From the NCBI GenBank assembly GCA_030065205.1, contig JASJDN010000023.1, forward strand, positions 1-59,406: 59,406 nucleotides of DNA, given 5' to 3'. The translations under genes and the position numbers were made by a program. The notes below the pieces were generated by a model. That model had not been told where the DNA came from. It was given only the letters and a program-made list of their open reading frames with translations, and did no database searches. Below are positions 1 through 8,267 of the stretch, in pieces. How positions within the stretch are numbered: position 1 is the stretch's first letter; each line of letters opens with the position of its first letter. This DNA comes from Crocosphaera sp. (GTDB lineage: Bacteria; Cyanobacteriota; Cyanobacteriia; Cyanobacteriales; Microcystaceae).

Positions 1-1
1 T

Positions 2-511
2 TGTCAAGTTAACCAAGATTGGCAACTAGAAAGAACGGCAAAAGGAGAATTAATTGTTATGCCACCGGTTGGGGGAATTAGTGGAGAACGAGAAGCTGAT
101 TTTATCATTGATTTAGGACTGTGGAATCGTCAAACTGGACTGGGAAAAGTGTTTAGTTCTTCCACAATTTTTCGGTTACCAAAAGGTGGCGATCGCTCCC
201 CTGATGCTGCTTGGATTAGTTTAACTAGGTGGCAATGTTTGAGTCGAGAAGAACAAGAAAAATTTCCCCCTATTTGTCCTGATTTTGTCATAGAATTACG
301 TTCTCGTACTGATTCATTAGTAACCCTTCAAGAGAAAATGCAAGAATATCTTGATAGTGGTTTACGCTTAGGTTGGTTAATTAATCCTCAACAACAACAA
401 GTCGAAATTTACCGTCAAAATCAACCCGTAGAAGTTAAAGAATTACCAGCAGATTTAAGCGGAGAAGATGTATTACCAGGATTTAGTTTAGCTTTGTCCT
501 GTTTTGAATAA
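2..511 (+). CDS. Uma2 family endonuclease (DUF820), 5' end outside the window
   Basis: Member of the Uma2/DUF820 family, a restriction-endonuclease-like PD-(D/E)xK fold that is expanded in cyanobacteria; the biological substrate is unknown. The frame is open from the left edge, reading CQVNQDWQLERTAKGELIV before the internal Met at position 59, which matches the usual family N-terminus. The gene is therefore cut by the window and does not start at 59. Visible family features are the MPPVGG segment, SPDAAW, and DFVIELRS followed by a conserved Lys-rich helix (LVTLQEKMQEYLDSG) and LGWLINP. It converges with another Uma2 gene on the other strand. Family call is firm; function beyond a nuclease fold is inference. 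Confidence 0.85.
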   Translation, partial: CQVNQDWQLERTAKGELIVMPPVGGISGEREADFIIDLGLWNRQTGLGKVFSSSTIFRLPKGGDRSPDAAWISLTRWQCLSREEQEKFPPICPDFVIELRSRTDSLVTLQEKMQEYLDSGLRLGWLINPQQQQVEIYRQNQPVEVKELPADLSGEDVLPGFSLALSCFE

Positions 512-552
512 ATTAATATTAAGCCCTGATAAGTAACAAGAGTCATATTATA

Positions 553-1185
553 TTAGAGTTCATTCGGGTTAATTCCTAATTCCTTTAATTTAGCAGCTAA
601 TTTGTCGGCTCGTTGTTTTTCTTGGGTATAACTTGTAAAAGGATTACCATCAGGATAATAAAGTTTTAATTCCGGTTCTGTTATTTCAAAACGAATCCTT
701 AAACGAGGACTTTCCCAACCATCCATATTATCAATAATTTCTAGTCCTTCCTCACTTCGTAATAGTCCGCTAACTTCATTTTTGTGAGGATCATAAATAT
801 AATATTCTTCTACCCCATAACGATCATAAAATAGTAATTTTCGACTCATTTCTGTTTGAGTATTACCTGGGGAAAGTATTTCAAAAACCACTTGAGGGGC
901 AATATTATCTTCCTTCCATTGTTGATAGGAACCTCTTTCCCCCTTCGGACGACCAAAGACAACCATAACATCGGGTGCCAGTCTTTTTTTATTATTACCT
1001 TCTAGGGGATACCAAAGCAAATCACCCGCAACAAACACGTTATTATCTTGACTGAATAACCAATCTAAATTAGCTTTTATGATAGTAATCCAACGAAACT
1101 GAAGGGTATTATCAGCCATAGGTTTTCCGTCGCTGTCTGGATAAATAATATTAGATGTAGTTTCGTTTTTGAGTTGAGTAACCAT
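553..1185 (-). CDS. Uma2 family endonuclease (DUF820)
   Basis: A 210-residue Uma2-type protein. RLAPDVMVVFG carries the active-site Asp region, and PQVVFEILSPGN followed by MSRKLLFYDRYGVEEYYIYDP is the family core. The C-terminal 25 residues form a charged helix (QEKQRADKLAAKLKEL) that is common in cyanobacterial copies. It is transcribed towards the partial Uma2 gene at the window edge; the two are too different to be a recent tandem duplication. Role unknown; nuclease activity is inferred from family membership only. Confidence 0.85.
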   Translation of the reverse strand: MVTQLKNETTSNIIYPDSDGKPMADNTLQFRWITIIKANLDWLFSQDNNVFVAGDLLWYPLEGNNKKRLAPDVMVVFGRPKGERGSYQQWKEDNIAPQVVFEILSPGNTQTEMSRKLLFYDRYGVEEYYIYDPHKNEVSGLLRSEEGLEIIDNMDGWESPRLRIRFEITEPELKLYYPDGNPFTSYTQEKQRADKLAAKLKELGINPNEL

Positions 1186-1353
1186 AATTATATTGGATGG
1201 TTGATTGAGATACTATCCTTATTTTAGATAAAATAATCTATGGATTAATTGTTGAGGAGCAATTAACGATTATTAATCCATTGAATGTCAATTAATTACG
1301 AAGATTTGTTAAGCTAGAAATAACCAGGGAACATTACAACCACCATCAACCTT

Positions 1354-2607
1354 ATGGTTATTAAAAAGCGCATTCAAGCTGCATTAATATTAGCCAGTAT
1401 TTTAGTATTAGGGTCAGTGGGCTGCAAAATTGTCCCTGATACCGAGGCAAAAGAAGAAAAAACCGTCAATTTTAAGGAAAGAACCCCATCTGTTGATGTA
1501 GCGATCGCCCGTACCGACTCCATCCGCGATGCTATTGAATATATGGGAACCACCCAACCGGTGCAAACTGTCGCCCTGCGATCGCAGGTAGAAGGACAGT
1601 TATTAAAATTAACCGTGGATGTCGGTGACAGAGTAACCAAAGGGCAATTATTAGCCCAATTAGATGATAGTTTATTACAAGCAGAAGTAGGCAAAGCCGA
1701 AGCAGAGTTAGCTGCGTTAAACTCTGAGGTGATCCGCGCCCAAGGGGAGGTAAAATCAGCCCTTTCTGCTGTAGAATCAGCTAAAGTGCGCTTAGAACAG
1801 TACAGAAATGATGTTGATCGCTTACAGGAATTGTATGAAGAAGGGGCGATCGCTTCACGGGAGGTAGAGTTAGCTCGCACAGAATATCTTACCGCGAAAC
1901 AAACGGTATTATCGGCACAATCAGAGGTAAATGTGCGTCAATCTGCTGTAGAAGCAGTTCAAGGGAGGGTTATTGCCCAACAAGCTTTAATTCAACAGGA
2001 AAAAGAACGATTATCCTATACTCGTCTTCATTCTCCTATCACGGGTTATGTATTGCAACGGGTGATAGAAACAGGAAATTTAGTCCAACCGGGTAGCGAA
2101 ATCGTCCGTTTAGGGGACTTTAATCAAGTAATCGTGGTAGTTCCCGTTTCTGAGTTAGATTTAGCTAATATTCGCCTTGGTCAGTCGGTGAGAGTCCGTT
2201 TAGATGCCTTTCCCCGTGACAGTTTAGTAGGACGAGTTAACAATATTTCTCCTGCGGCCGATCCCACCAGTCGGCAGGTTCCCATCGAGATTATTCTAGC
2301 CAATCCTGAGCAGAAAATCAGCAGTGGATTGTTAGCAAGGGTGAGTTTTGGTCAAACCGGTCCCCAACCCGTGGTTATTCCAGAAACTGCGTTGCAAGGG
2401 ACGACAGGGGGACGAGGGACGGTGTTTGTGGTGATGGGAGATAAGGAAAATGCAACGGTAACGGAGAGGATAGTAAGATTGGGGGAAAAAATTGATGGAC
2501 AAGTGGAGATTTTAGGGGGTTTGCGGCCAGGGGAACGGTATGTGTCCAGGAGTAGCGATACTTTGAAAGATAATCAGTCCGTGAAGTTAAGTGTTTTGTC
2601 TGAGTAG
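1354..2607 (+). CDS. RND efflux periplasmic adaptor lipoprotein (HlyD/AcrA family)
   Basis: Membrane-fusion protein of a tripartite resistance-nodulation-division pump, bridging the inner-membrane transporter and an outer-membrane channel. The N-terminus has two lysines/arginines, a hydrophobic stretch and a lipobox ending in Cys24 (LGSVGC), so it should be a lipid-anchored periplasmic protein. A lipoyl/biotinyl half-motif lies around residues 75-110, a long coiled-coil hairpin at about 105-215, the second lipoyl half near LHSPITGYVLQ, then beta-barrel and membrane-proximal domains. The likely partner pump is encoded 2 kb away on the opposite strand rather than in the same operon, with a toxin-antitoxin pair and a DUF6671 gene between them. 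Substrate is not predictable. Confidence 0.9.
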   Translation: MVIKKRIQAALILASILVLGSVGCKIVPDTEAKEEKTVNFKERTPSVDVAIARTDSIRDAIEYMGTTQPVQTVALRSQVEGQLLKLTVDVGDRVTKGQLLAQLDDSLLQAEVGKAEAELAALNSEVIRAQGEVKSALSAVESAKVRLEQYRNDVDRLQELYEEGAIASREVELARTEYLTAKQTVLSAQSEVNVRQSAVEAVQGRVIAQQALIQQEKERLSYTRLHSPITGYVLQRVIETGNLVQPGSEIVRLGDFNQVIVVVPVSELDLANIRLGQSVRVRLDAFPRDSLVGRVNNISPAADPTSRQVPIEIILANPEQKISSGLLARVSFGQTGPQPVVIPETALQGTTGGRGTVFVVMGDKENATVTERIVRLGEKIDGQVEILGGLRPGERYVSRSSDTLKDNQSVKLSVLSE

Positions 2608-2762
2608 ATTAGTCATTACAACAATGATATTGAGATGGATGTTTAGAATTGATGAAATAATTTACAAATGGATCTACAAAACCTAGCATCACTTGAAGAA
2701 TGATTATTGTTAGTAATACCTGACCTATTAATAATTTAGCAGCAATTGATCAACTTAATTTG

Positions 2763-3047
2763 TTACAATAACTCTATCCGCAACTGACGACCCAAAACAG
2801 ATGCTGCTCGTTGAATGGTATCAAGAGAAACACCTGTTTTTTCAGGATCAAGGAGTCGATCTAGCTGCGTTCGACTGGTTTGCATCCGCGCAGCCATCTC
2901 TGTTTTTGTTAAAGAAAGCCGTTTCATTTCTTCAGATAACTGCCGTGCCAGCACCCGTTTAATAGCGATCGCATTACAGTCTTCATAAAGATTTTCTTCT
3001 TTGAGAAAATCATCAAAATCCGAGCCAGTATGAGGATTAGCGGTCAT
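2763..3047 (-). CDS. XRE-type antitoxin of a HigB-like pair
   Basis: A 94-residue Cro/C1-type helix-turn-helix protein. The HTH is at about residues 40-75 (LSLTKTEMAARMQTSRTQLDRLL), preceded by an acidic N-terminus. It follows the RelE/HigB-type toxin, and the two reading frames overlap by 11 nt, so translation is probably coupled. The toxin-first order is that of HigBA/Gp49 systems. It should neutralise the toxin and repress the promoter; the inverted repeat at 3411-3426 is a reasonable operator. The family name is a good fit, but the exact subtype was not tested. Confidence 0.85.
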   Translation of the reverse strand: MTANPHTGSDFDDFLKEENLYEDCNAIAIKRVLARQLSEEMKRLSLTKTEMAARMQTSRTQLDRLLDPEKTGVSLDTIQRAASVLGRQLRIELL

Positions 3048-3390
3048 ATTTTTTATGTTCCTTTTTACGCTTGAGGGCTAAATCAATCTCTGATTTAGGG
3101 GTTTTTTGACTTTTCTTGATGAAGCCATGTAGCAAAATCATTTCTCCTTGACTAATATAGAAAATAATCCGTGCAATTCGCCTACCAGTCAGCTTACTTC
3201 TTATTTCCCACAAGTCTTTGTAACCAGACAGTGAACGACACAAAGGTAAGCCAATGGGAAAGCTAAATTCCACATCTTTGATGTCACTACCAATAATCCG
3301 ACAATCCTCACGATTCAGGGTTTTTAACCAGTCTTTAACTGGTTCTGCTCCACTGGAGGAACGAAAAAACTTGGCCGGTAATCTTTTCAA
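3037..3390 (-). CDS. RelE/HigB-like toxin (phage Gp49-like)
   Basis: A 117-residue protein of the phage-derived Gp49/HigB branch of the RelE superfamily, normally ribosome-dependent mRNA interferases. Typical segments are PVKDWLKTLNREDCRIIGSDIKDVEF, the central GLPLCRSLSGYKDLWEIRSKL, then a beta strand with ARIIFYI and LLHGFIKKSQKTP. The basic tail (ALKRKKEHKKYDR) is characteristic. It sits upstream of its antitoxin with an 11-nt overlap. The pair lies between the efflux adaptor and pump genes and looks like inserted cargo. Toxicity is inferred from family only. Confidence 0.85.
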   Translation of the reverse strand: MKRLPAKFFRSSSGAEPVKDWLKTLNREDCRIIGSDIKDVEFSFPIGLPLCRSLSGYKDLWEIRSKLTGRRIARIIFYISQGEMILLHGFIKKSQKTPKSEIDLALKRKKEHKKYDR

Positions 3391-3410
3391 TCATTATACC
3401 TTTGGTGATT

Positions 3411-3426
3411 GTACCTTATATGGTAC
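3411..3426. promoter_or_regulatory. Candidate operator upstream of the HigB-like/XRE pair
   Basis: A 16-bp inverted repeat with GTACC and GGTAC arms around TTATAT, centred about 28 bp upstream of the toxin start codon. On the minus strand it overlaps a TATAAG hexamer that could be the -10 element. Autorepression by the HTH antitoxin through such a site is usual for this class; here it is inference from position and symmetry. Confidence 0.4.
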
Positions 3427-3496
3427 ATCAAGGTAGGTAAATTAAGAAGCTATACAAAGTAACTCAATTTTGACAAGATTTTTTCACCCTATAAGC

Positions 3497-4369
3497 TTAA
3501 GGATTGCAAAAATTACAATACATGGGATCAGCGTATTTAACATTATTAGGAAAATCCTTAATTTCTTGATGATTACACTTTTGACATTGATAAATTTCCG
3601 ATTTAATTAAATTAGTAGGAAAATGACACATCTCACAAAGTAACCCTGGTTTAGTTTCTACAACATCAAATCCAGGAAATTCACAATTAGGACAAGTATT
3701 CAGTATTTTATTAATTAGGGTTTCAGTGGTTTTAGCAATAACTTTCATGCGAGTTGGATTATACATTGCTCGCATATCTGTTTCAATATGAGCTTTATTT
3801 TCAGGAGAAGAATTAATGGTTATTTGAACCGCATCAATTAATTCTTTTTGGTTAGTAATTCCTTTGAAAATTTGGTCACTATTTTCGGGATCAGCCGTTG
3901 ACATAACCACTAAACCATGCTCAGGAAAACCGACTTTTTCGGCAAACGATAATGCTTCTTCTACGGTTTGAATAGACGTATGAGAATGATTGGTTTCAAA
4001 AGATAATTCTGTGGCTATAATTTCAATTTTGTTAGCGGTATCGAGTAACAAAACTAATTCTCTATTACAGCTAATAAAAGGAAGACTAGGATGAGGAAAA
4101 AAGCTACCTTCGCTAGTAATAGCTAGAGTTTCTCCTGTTATTTTTAAGGCTTTTTCTGCTTTAAAACGGGCTGCTTCGGCTTGGTTTCCTAGACGCTTTA
4201 TTTCTCTAGTAAAAGTCCCAAATTGATCCGTATTAAAGTTATTAGGAACAACAACTTTTGTCTGTATTTTTTCTTCTAAAATTGGAGCCATTACTTCTTC
4301 TTTTTTGTGCATGGTTGCGAGTACACAAACTCTATGTTTAAACCAAGATTTTCTTTGATTATTCATCAT
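3497..4369 (-). CDS. DUF6671 family protein with C-terminal zinc-ribbon cysteines
   Basis: A 290-residue protein of the DUF6671 family, found in cyanobacteria and Bacteroidota; function unknown. The body contains HRVCVLATMHKKEEV, a TDQFGTFTREIKRLG segment, TSEGSFFPHPSLPF and the FPEHGLVVMS strand, which suggest a Rossmann-like or hydrolase-like fold, but I cannot name an activity. The C-terminal 70 residues carry four Cys pairs (CPNC, CEMC, CQKC, CNFC) typical of a tandem zinc ribbon. The alternative Met at residue 20 (MHKKEEV) would give a shorter protein; the first Met keeps the conserved HRVCVLATMH motif and is preferred. Confidence 0.75.
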   Translation of the reverse strand: MMNNQRKSWFKHRVCVLATMHKKEEVMAPILEEKIQTKVVVPNNFNTDQFGTFTREIKRLGNQAEAARFKAEKALKITGETLAITSEGSFFPHPSLPFISCNRELVLLLDTANKIEIIATELSFETNHSHTSIQTVEEALSFAEKVGFPEHGLVVMSTADPENSDQIFKGITNQKELIDAVQITINSSPENKAHIETDMRAMYNPTRMKVIAKTTETLINKILNTCPNCEFPGFDVVETKPGLLCEMCHFPTNLIKSEIYQCQKCNHQEIKDFPNNVKYADPMYCNFCNP

Positions 4370-4400
4370 AGTTTGGTTGTTTGCTGATTAAAGTTTATGG

Positions 4401-4468
4401 GGATTTAACAGTGTCAAGGATTTAACAGTGTCAAGGATTTAACAGTGTCAAGGATTTAACAGTGTTAA
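4401..4468. repeat. Four tandem copies of a 17-bp unit
   Basis: GGATTTAACAGTGTCAA is repeated exactly at 4401, 4418 and 4435, and a fourth copy at 4452 ends in GTTAA instead of GTCAA. The last copy is also the left arm of the compound hairpin repeat at 4452-4518, so the array looks like slippage expansion of that element's end. Confidence 0.9.
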
Positions 4469-4518
4469 ATCCCTACGAGAGTGTATTGGTAGGGACATAA
4501 TACTATTATGTCCTAATG
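4452..4518 (+). repeat. Dispersed double-hairpin repeat, copy 1
   Basis: A 67-bp unit made of two near-perfect palindromes: GGATTTAACA-G-TGTTAAATCC, then a spacer, then GACATAATA-C-TATTATGTC. The same unit occurs in reverse orientation at 42992-43058 with 63 of 67 positions identical by eye. It lies between a DUF6671 gene and the RND pump gene. No protein is encoded, and it behaves like a small dispersed repeat or MITE-like element. Confidence 0.85.
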
Positions 4519-4560
4519 GTTTCTCCTTTTTCACATATCATTACTGATTGCTCTATAATA

Positions 4561-7500
4561 TTAAGGCTTATTTTTGGTGGTTATCTTTTTGTAACTAATT
4601 TTATCTTTTTTTTCAGGTTCTAAAGTCAGAGAATAATCCGTTTTTTGCTGTTTATTTTTACTGCTCATTAGACTAAACAAATCATGCAGTAAAATGTAGA
4701 AACAGGGAATAATAAATAGAGTTAATAACGTGGCTAAAGATAACCCAGAAAAGACAACAATACCCAAAGGTTGTAAAAATTCTCCCCCTTCTCCTCCGCC
4801 TATTGCTAACGGTAACATCCCTAAAACTGTGGTGATAGTTGTCATCAAAATAGGCCGTAATCTTTGGGGGGCTGCTTGTATAATGGCAGTACGGCGATCG
4901 CATTTTTTTTCCAATCTAATTTGATTGGCTAATTCTATCATAACAATAGCATTATTAACTACAATTCCTACTAATAAAATTGCCCCCACAACCACTGTTG
5001 CACCGATAGCTGTTTGGGTGACATATAATCCTAAAATACCCCCACATAATGCCAAAGGAAGGGTTAACATAATCACCAAAGGGTCAACTAAAGAATTGTA
5101 TTGTACCGCCATCACAACAAAGACTAAAAAGGCAGCTAATACCCCTAAAATACGCAATGCTGCTTGTAATTCTTTGCTAGTTTCTTCAGCATTACTGGGT
5201 AAAACTCTCACCCCTTCTGGCAAGTCTATACTATCTAAAATTGTCTTCATTTCTTGCAACGCTGATCCTAAATTTGCCCCTTCGTTTAAATTTCCTTCGA
5301 TGATGAACACTTGACGTTGATTAATACGTTGAATTTCGGCGGGAGCTTTTCCTTTTTCTATTTTTGCTACATCTCCTAAGCGAATTTGACGACTTCCTTG
5401 GGTAAATAAGGGAATATCAGCTAATTGGGAAGGACGACGAATGACACTGCGATCTAACTGTACGCGAATATCCACCAGACGGTTTTCCCTCTGTAAGCGA
5501 GTGGCGACGATACCTTGTATCGCAGTTTCGAGAGAATCTTTAATATCAGCAATATTTAAACGGAAAGCAGCCAAACGTTCCACATCTGGGCGTATTTGCA
5601 CTTCAGGTTGACGAGGATCACCATCGGGACTAAATCTTGCTAACGTTGCTTTTTCTCCTAATACTTTTAAGACAGTTTCTCCTGCTGTTTCTAAACTATT
5701 TTGGTCGTTTCCTTGTAAAATCAGGTCAATATCAGCGCGTCTAACAGGGGAGTTATTTAAACTTAACCCTCGTACCCCATCAGGAAACATCCTTAAGCGT
5801 ATATCGACTAAATTTAATTGATCAAATTCTTGACTAACTTTCGTTATGTAAGCTTCGATATCAGTTCCTGGTTTAAGGGTAACATTACCTGAACCTCTTA
5901 ACACATTTTCAGTGGTATTGGAACCGAATAAGAACCCTCCTGATGTGGTAAAAAGAAACTGGGTTTCTGGTTGTCGAAGGATAATATTTTCTGTTATTTT
6001 CATCACCTTTCGATTGGTTTCTAGGGAAGTATTAGGGGGAAATTGGGCAAAGAACTGTGCTTGTCCCGTATTAATCCTCGGTAAAATTTCTTGAGGTATT
6101 TGTTGGGCTAAATTTAAACTACTTCCTCCCAAAACCACAAAAGCAATAATTACCACTAACCAACGTAACGTAATCAGTTTTGACAGTAACCATCCGTATC
6201 CTTTTGTTAATTGTTTAAACCCTTGATTAAACCAATATAACGGCCAAAATTTATGTAACCCACTTGACCAGCGAATGGCTAATAATCTTGAGGTTAACAT
6301 CGGCACAATAGTTAAAGCAACTAAAATCGAAGCAGCAACGGCAAAACTAATGGTCAAAATGAGTTCATTAAACAGTAAAGAAATAAAGCCACCAATCATC
6401 AAAAACGGCAATACTGCCACTAAATTAGTGCTAGTAGAAGCAATTAAAGCAGATTCTACCGTTTGACTACTGTGAATTGATTCATCAATTAAATACTGAG
6501 AACTTAAACGACTTTTACTCTTTTTTCCTGGAACAACTCCTACCCCATCGGCAATGGTTTCTAACATCACAATGGAGTTATCCACCACAATACCCACCCC
6601 TAAAGCTAATCCCCCTAAACTAAAAACATTGAGAGATAAGCCAAACAGTTTCATTAAAATAACTGCCCCTAAAGTAGCCAAAGGAATAGAAAAAACAATA
6701 ATAAACGTTTGACGTAATGAACCCAAAAATAAGAGAACCGCTAACGCGGCTAACCCTGTACCAATCAAACCAGAATTGATCACATTTTGGATAGAATTTT
6801 CAATAAAAATTGACTCATCTAAGGTTGTCATCAGAGTAATATCATCACCAATAATATTACTCTCTGTTAAATTTTTTATCTTCTCTTTTACTGCATCAAC
6901 TACTTCAATGGTATTGGCATCTGGTTGTTTTTGCACACTTAGTTTAACCGCCGGTGTTCCATTCAAAGACACAAAAATTCTTTGGTCTTCTGTGCCATCA
7001 ATCACCTCAGCAAAATCTCGTAAATAAACCCGTTGGGATCTTCCATTTCCGTCATTATTATTCACTGCAAACGATAAATTACTGATTTCTTGGGATGTTT
7101 TAAATCGTCCCACCGCACGGGTTAACGGTTCCCCATTTTCTCCCAATAAACGACCGCCCGCTACATCTTGGTTTCTCTCTTCCAACTCATCTAAAACAGT
7201 TTGTAATCCTACCCCTAACGCTTGTAACCGTTGCAAATCAATATTAACCCTAACTTCCTCTTCTACACCCCCCGAAACATCCACAGAAGCAACCCCAGGA
7301 ATAACCGTTAATTCTCTGGCTAATTCCTCATCGGCAAACACCCTTAAATCAACATCTTTTTTAATCGATGAAGTTAAGGCAAACTCATACACCGGTAACT
7401 GAGACGGTTCATATTTAAACAGACGTGGGGGTTCTAAATTATCGGGTAAGTTATTTCTAGCACGATTTAAGGCTGCTGTGGCATCATTTAACGCTTGATC

Positions 7501-7830
7501 AATGTCTTCACCTACTCTAAAATAAAGGTCTAATCTCACACGATTTTCACGGGTTTGGGAGTAAACCATTTCCACCCCTTCTGTTGCGGATAACGCTTGT
7601 TCGAGGGGTCTCGTTATCTCATCGATGGCAACTTCTGGGGCAATACCTGGGGTTTCAATACGCACACCAATACGAGGATAAGTAATCGCAGGAAGTAAGT
7701 CAACTTGGATATTGGTAATGAAGAAAATACCCACTATCATCACTGCTAAAGTTAACATTAATGTGCCAATATGTTGACGAATCGCTAAGCCACTAATACC
7801 AAGACGAGAGGGTTTAAATTTAGCATTCAT
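4561..7830 (-). CDS. RND superfamily efflux transporter permease (AcrB/HAE-type)
   Basis: A 1089-residue inner-membrane proton-driven exporter of the AcrB/MexB/CusA superfamily, of normal full length. The pseudo-duplicated architecture is visible: TM1 near residue 25, a large periplasmic loop, TM2-6 (about 345-500) including GVGIVVDNSIVMLETI of TM4, then a second loop and TM8-12 with LLVGIVVNNAIVMIELANQ. A single TM4 Asp followed by Asn (VVDNSIV) is seen where drug pumps often have two Asp. The tail is Lys-rich and low-complexity. It has no adaptor directly beside it; the adaptor at 1354-2607 is the probable partner. Substrate unknown. Confidence 0.92.
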   Translation of the reverse strand: MNAKFKPSRLGISGLAIRQHIGTLMLTLAVMIVGIFFITNIQVDLLPAITYPRIGVRIETPGIAPEVAIDEITRPLEQALSATEGVEMVYSQTRENRVRLDLYFRVGEDIDQALNDATAALNRARNNLPDNLEPPRLFKYEPSQLPVYEFALTSSIKKDVDLRVFADEELARELTVIPGVASVDVSGGVEEEVRVNIDLQRLQALGVGLQTVLDELEERNQDVAGGRLLGENGEPLTRAVGRFKTSQEISNLSFAVNNNDGNGRSQRVYLRDFAEVIDGTEDQRIFVSLNGTPAVKLSVQKQPDANTIEVVDAVKEKIKNLTESNIIGDDITLMTTLDESIFIENSIQNVINSGLIGTGLAALAVLLFLGSLRQTFIIVFSIPLATLGAVILMKLFGLSLNVFSLGGLALGVGIVVDNSIVMLETIADGVGVVPGKKSKSRLSSQYLIDESIHSSQTVESALIASTSTNLVAVLPFLMIGGFISLLFNELILTISFAVAASILVALTIVPMLTSRLLAIRWSSGLHKFWPLYWFNQGFKQLTKGYGWLLSKLITLRWLVVIIAFVVLGGSSLNLAQQIPQEILPRINTGQAQFFAQFPPNTSLETNRKVMKITENIILRQPETQFLFTTSGGFLFGSNTTENVLRGSGNVTLKPGTDIEAYITKVSQEFDQLNLVDIRLRMFPDGVRGLSLNNSPVRRADIDLILQGNDQNSLETAGETVLKVLGEKATLARFSPDGDPRQPEVQIRPDVERLAAFRLNIADIKDSLETAIQGIVATRLQRENRLVDIRVQLDRSVIRRPSQLADIPLFTQGSRQIRLGDVAKIEKGKAPAEIQRINQRQVFIIEGNLNEGANLGSALQEMKTILDSIDLPEGVRVLPSNAEETSKELQAALRILGVLAAFLVFVVMAVQYNSLVDPLVIMLTLPLALCGGILGLYVTQTAIGATVVVGAILLVGIVVNNAIVMIELANQIRLEKKCDRRTAIIQAAPQRLRPILMTTITTVLGMLPLAIGGGEGGEFLQPLGIVVFSGLSLATLLTLFIIPCFYILLHDLFSLMSSKNKQQKTDYSLTLEPEKKDKISYKKITTKNKP

Positions 7831-7934
7831 AGGTGAGAAATGTAAGATAATTAGTTTTTTTAAAATGCAATTGATTAATACTTTTTAAAAGCTATTAGAG
7901 ACTGTTTATTAAAGGAAGATTAAAAACCAGTTTT

Positions 7935-7999
7935 GTAGGTTGGGCAAAGTTTTCTACTTTACGGGTAGTCCAGATAAATCTCTGATTTGCCCACCTTAC
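7935..7999. repeat. Imperfect long inverted repeat (GTAGGTTGGGCAAA family)
   Basis: A left arm GTAGGTTGGGCAAA pairs with a right arm TTTGCCCACCTTAC across about 37 bp. The shorter palindrome at 11727-11751 has the same arms without the insert. This belongs to the dispersed palindromes common in unicellular cyanobacterial genomes. Apart from this, the 8103 palindrome and the VR1 downstream cassette, the 7831-8256 gap shows no gene. Confidence 0.7.
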
Positions 8000-8102
8000 C
8001 GTTTTAAGATTTTATTTATAAGTCTATCAATAAATTAAGAAATGTTGCAATCTAATTAGAATGGCATAATACCAGTTTCCTAAAGTTAGGCTATACATTT
8101 TC

Positions 8103-8130
8103 GTAGGGGTCAACGGCCGTTGACCCCTAC
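8103..8130. repeat. 28-bp dispersed palindrome, copy 1
   Basis: A perfect palindrome with half-site GTAGGGGTCAACGG, which would form a 14-bp stem without a loop in single strands. The other copies in this window are at 18289-18316 (one mismatch in the centre) and 25232-25259. All three lie between genes. Confidence 0.9.
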
Positions 8131-8170
8131 ACAGATAATTTCAATTAAAGTAAAGTTGTCAGTTTTAAAC

Positions 8171-8267
8171 AAAAATATAGCGACCCGCCAAAGGCGGGAA
8201 AACAAAGGGAAAAGGAGAAAATAGGATAGAGGGCAAAAGGGGAAAAGGGTAAAGGGTTAGAGAGTTC
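8171..8267 (-). repeat. VR1 3' cassette: hairpin plus purine-rich tract, identical to 11800-11896
   Basis: These 97 bp directly downstream of VR1 in the coding direction are identical, without any gap, to 11800-11896 downstream of VR2. They hold the last codons and stop of the variable gene, a strongly purine-biased tract on the plus strand, and a stem-loop at 8184-8198 (CCCGCC-AAA-GGCGGG). On the minus strand the stem-loop could be a weak terminator, but DGR targets also use a hairpin downstream of the VR, so a role in homing is possible. The identity also fits recent duplication of the target gene end. Confidence 0.85.

Noticed and set aside
1374..1880. 168-codon minus-strand frame inside the efflux adaptor gene
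   Set aside because: Shadow of the strongly conserved plus-strand gene.
3386..3398. TATAAT-like hexamer as -10 of the HigB-like gene
   Set aside because: It is only 3 bp upstream of the start codon, so the transcript would start inside the gene.
4401..4468. Possible CRISPR-like repeat array
   Set aside because: Units of 17 bp are contiguous without spacers, so it is a tandem repeat.
8184..8198. Stem-loop as a strong terminator of the stand-alone variable gene
   Set aside because: A 6-bp stem without a T-tract is weak; equal conservation behind VR2 suggests another or an additional role.
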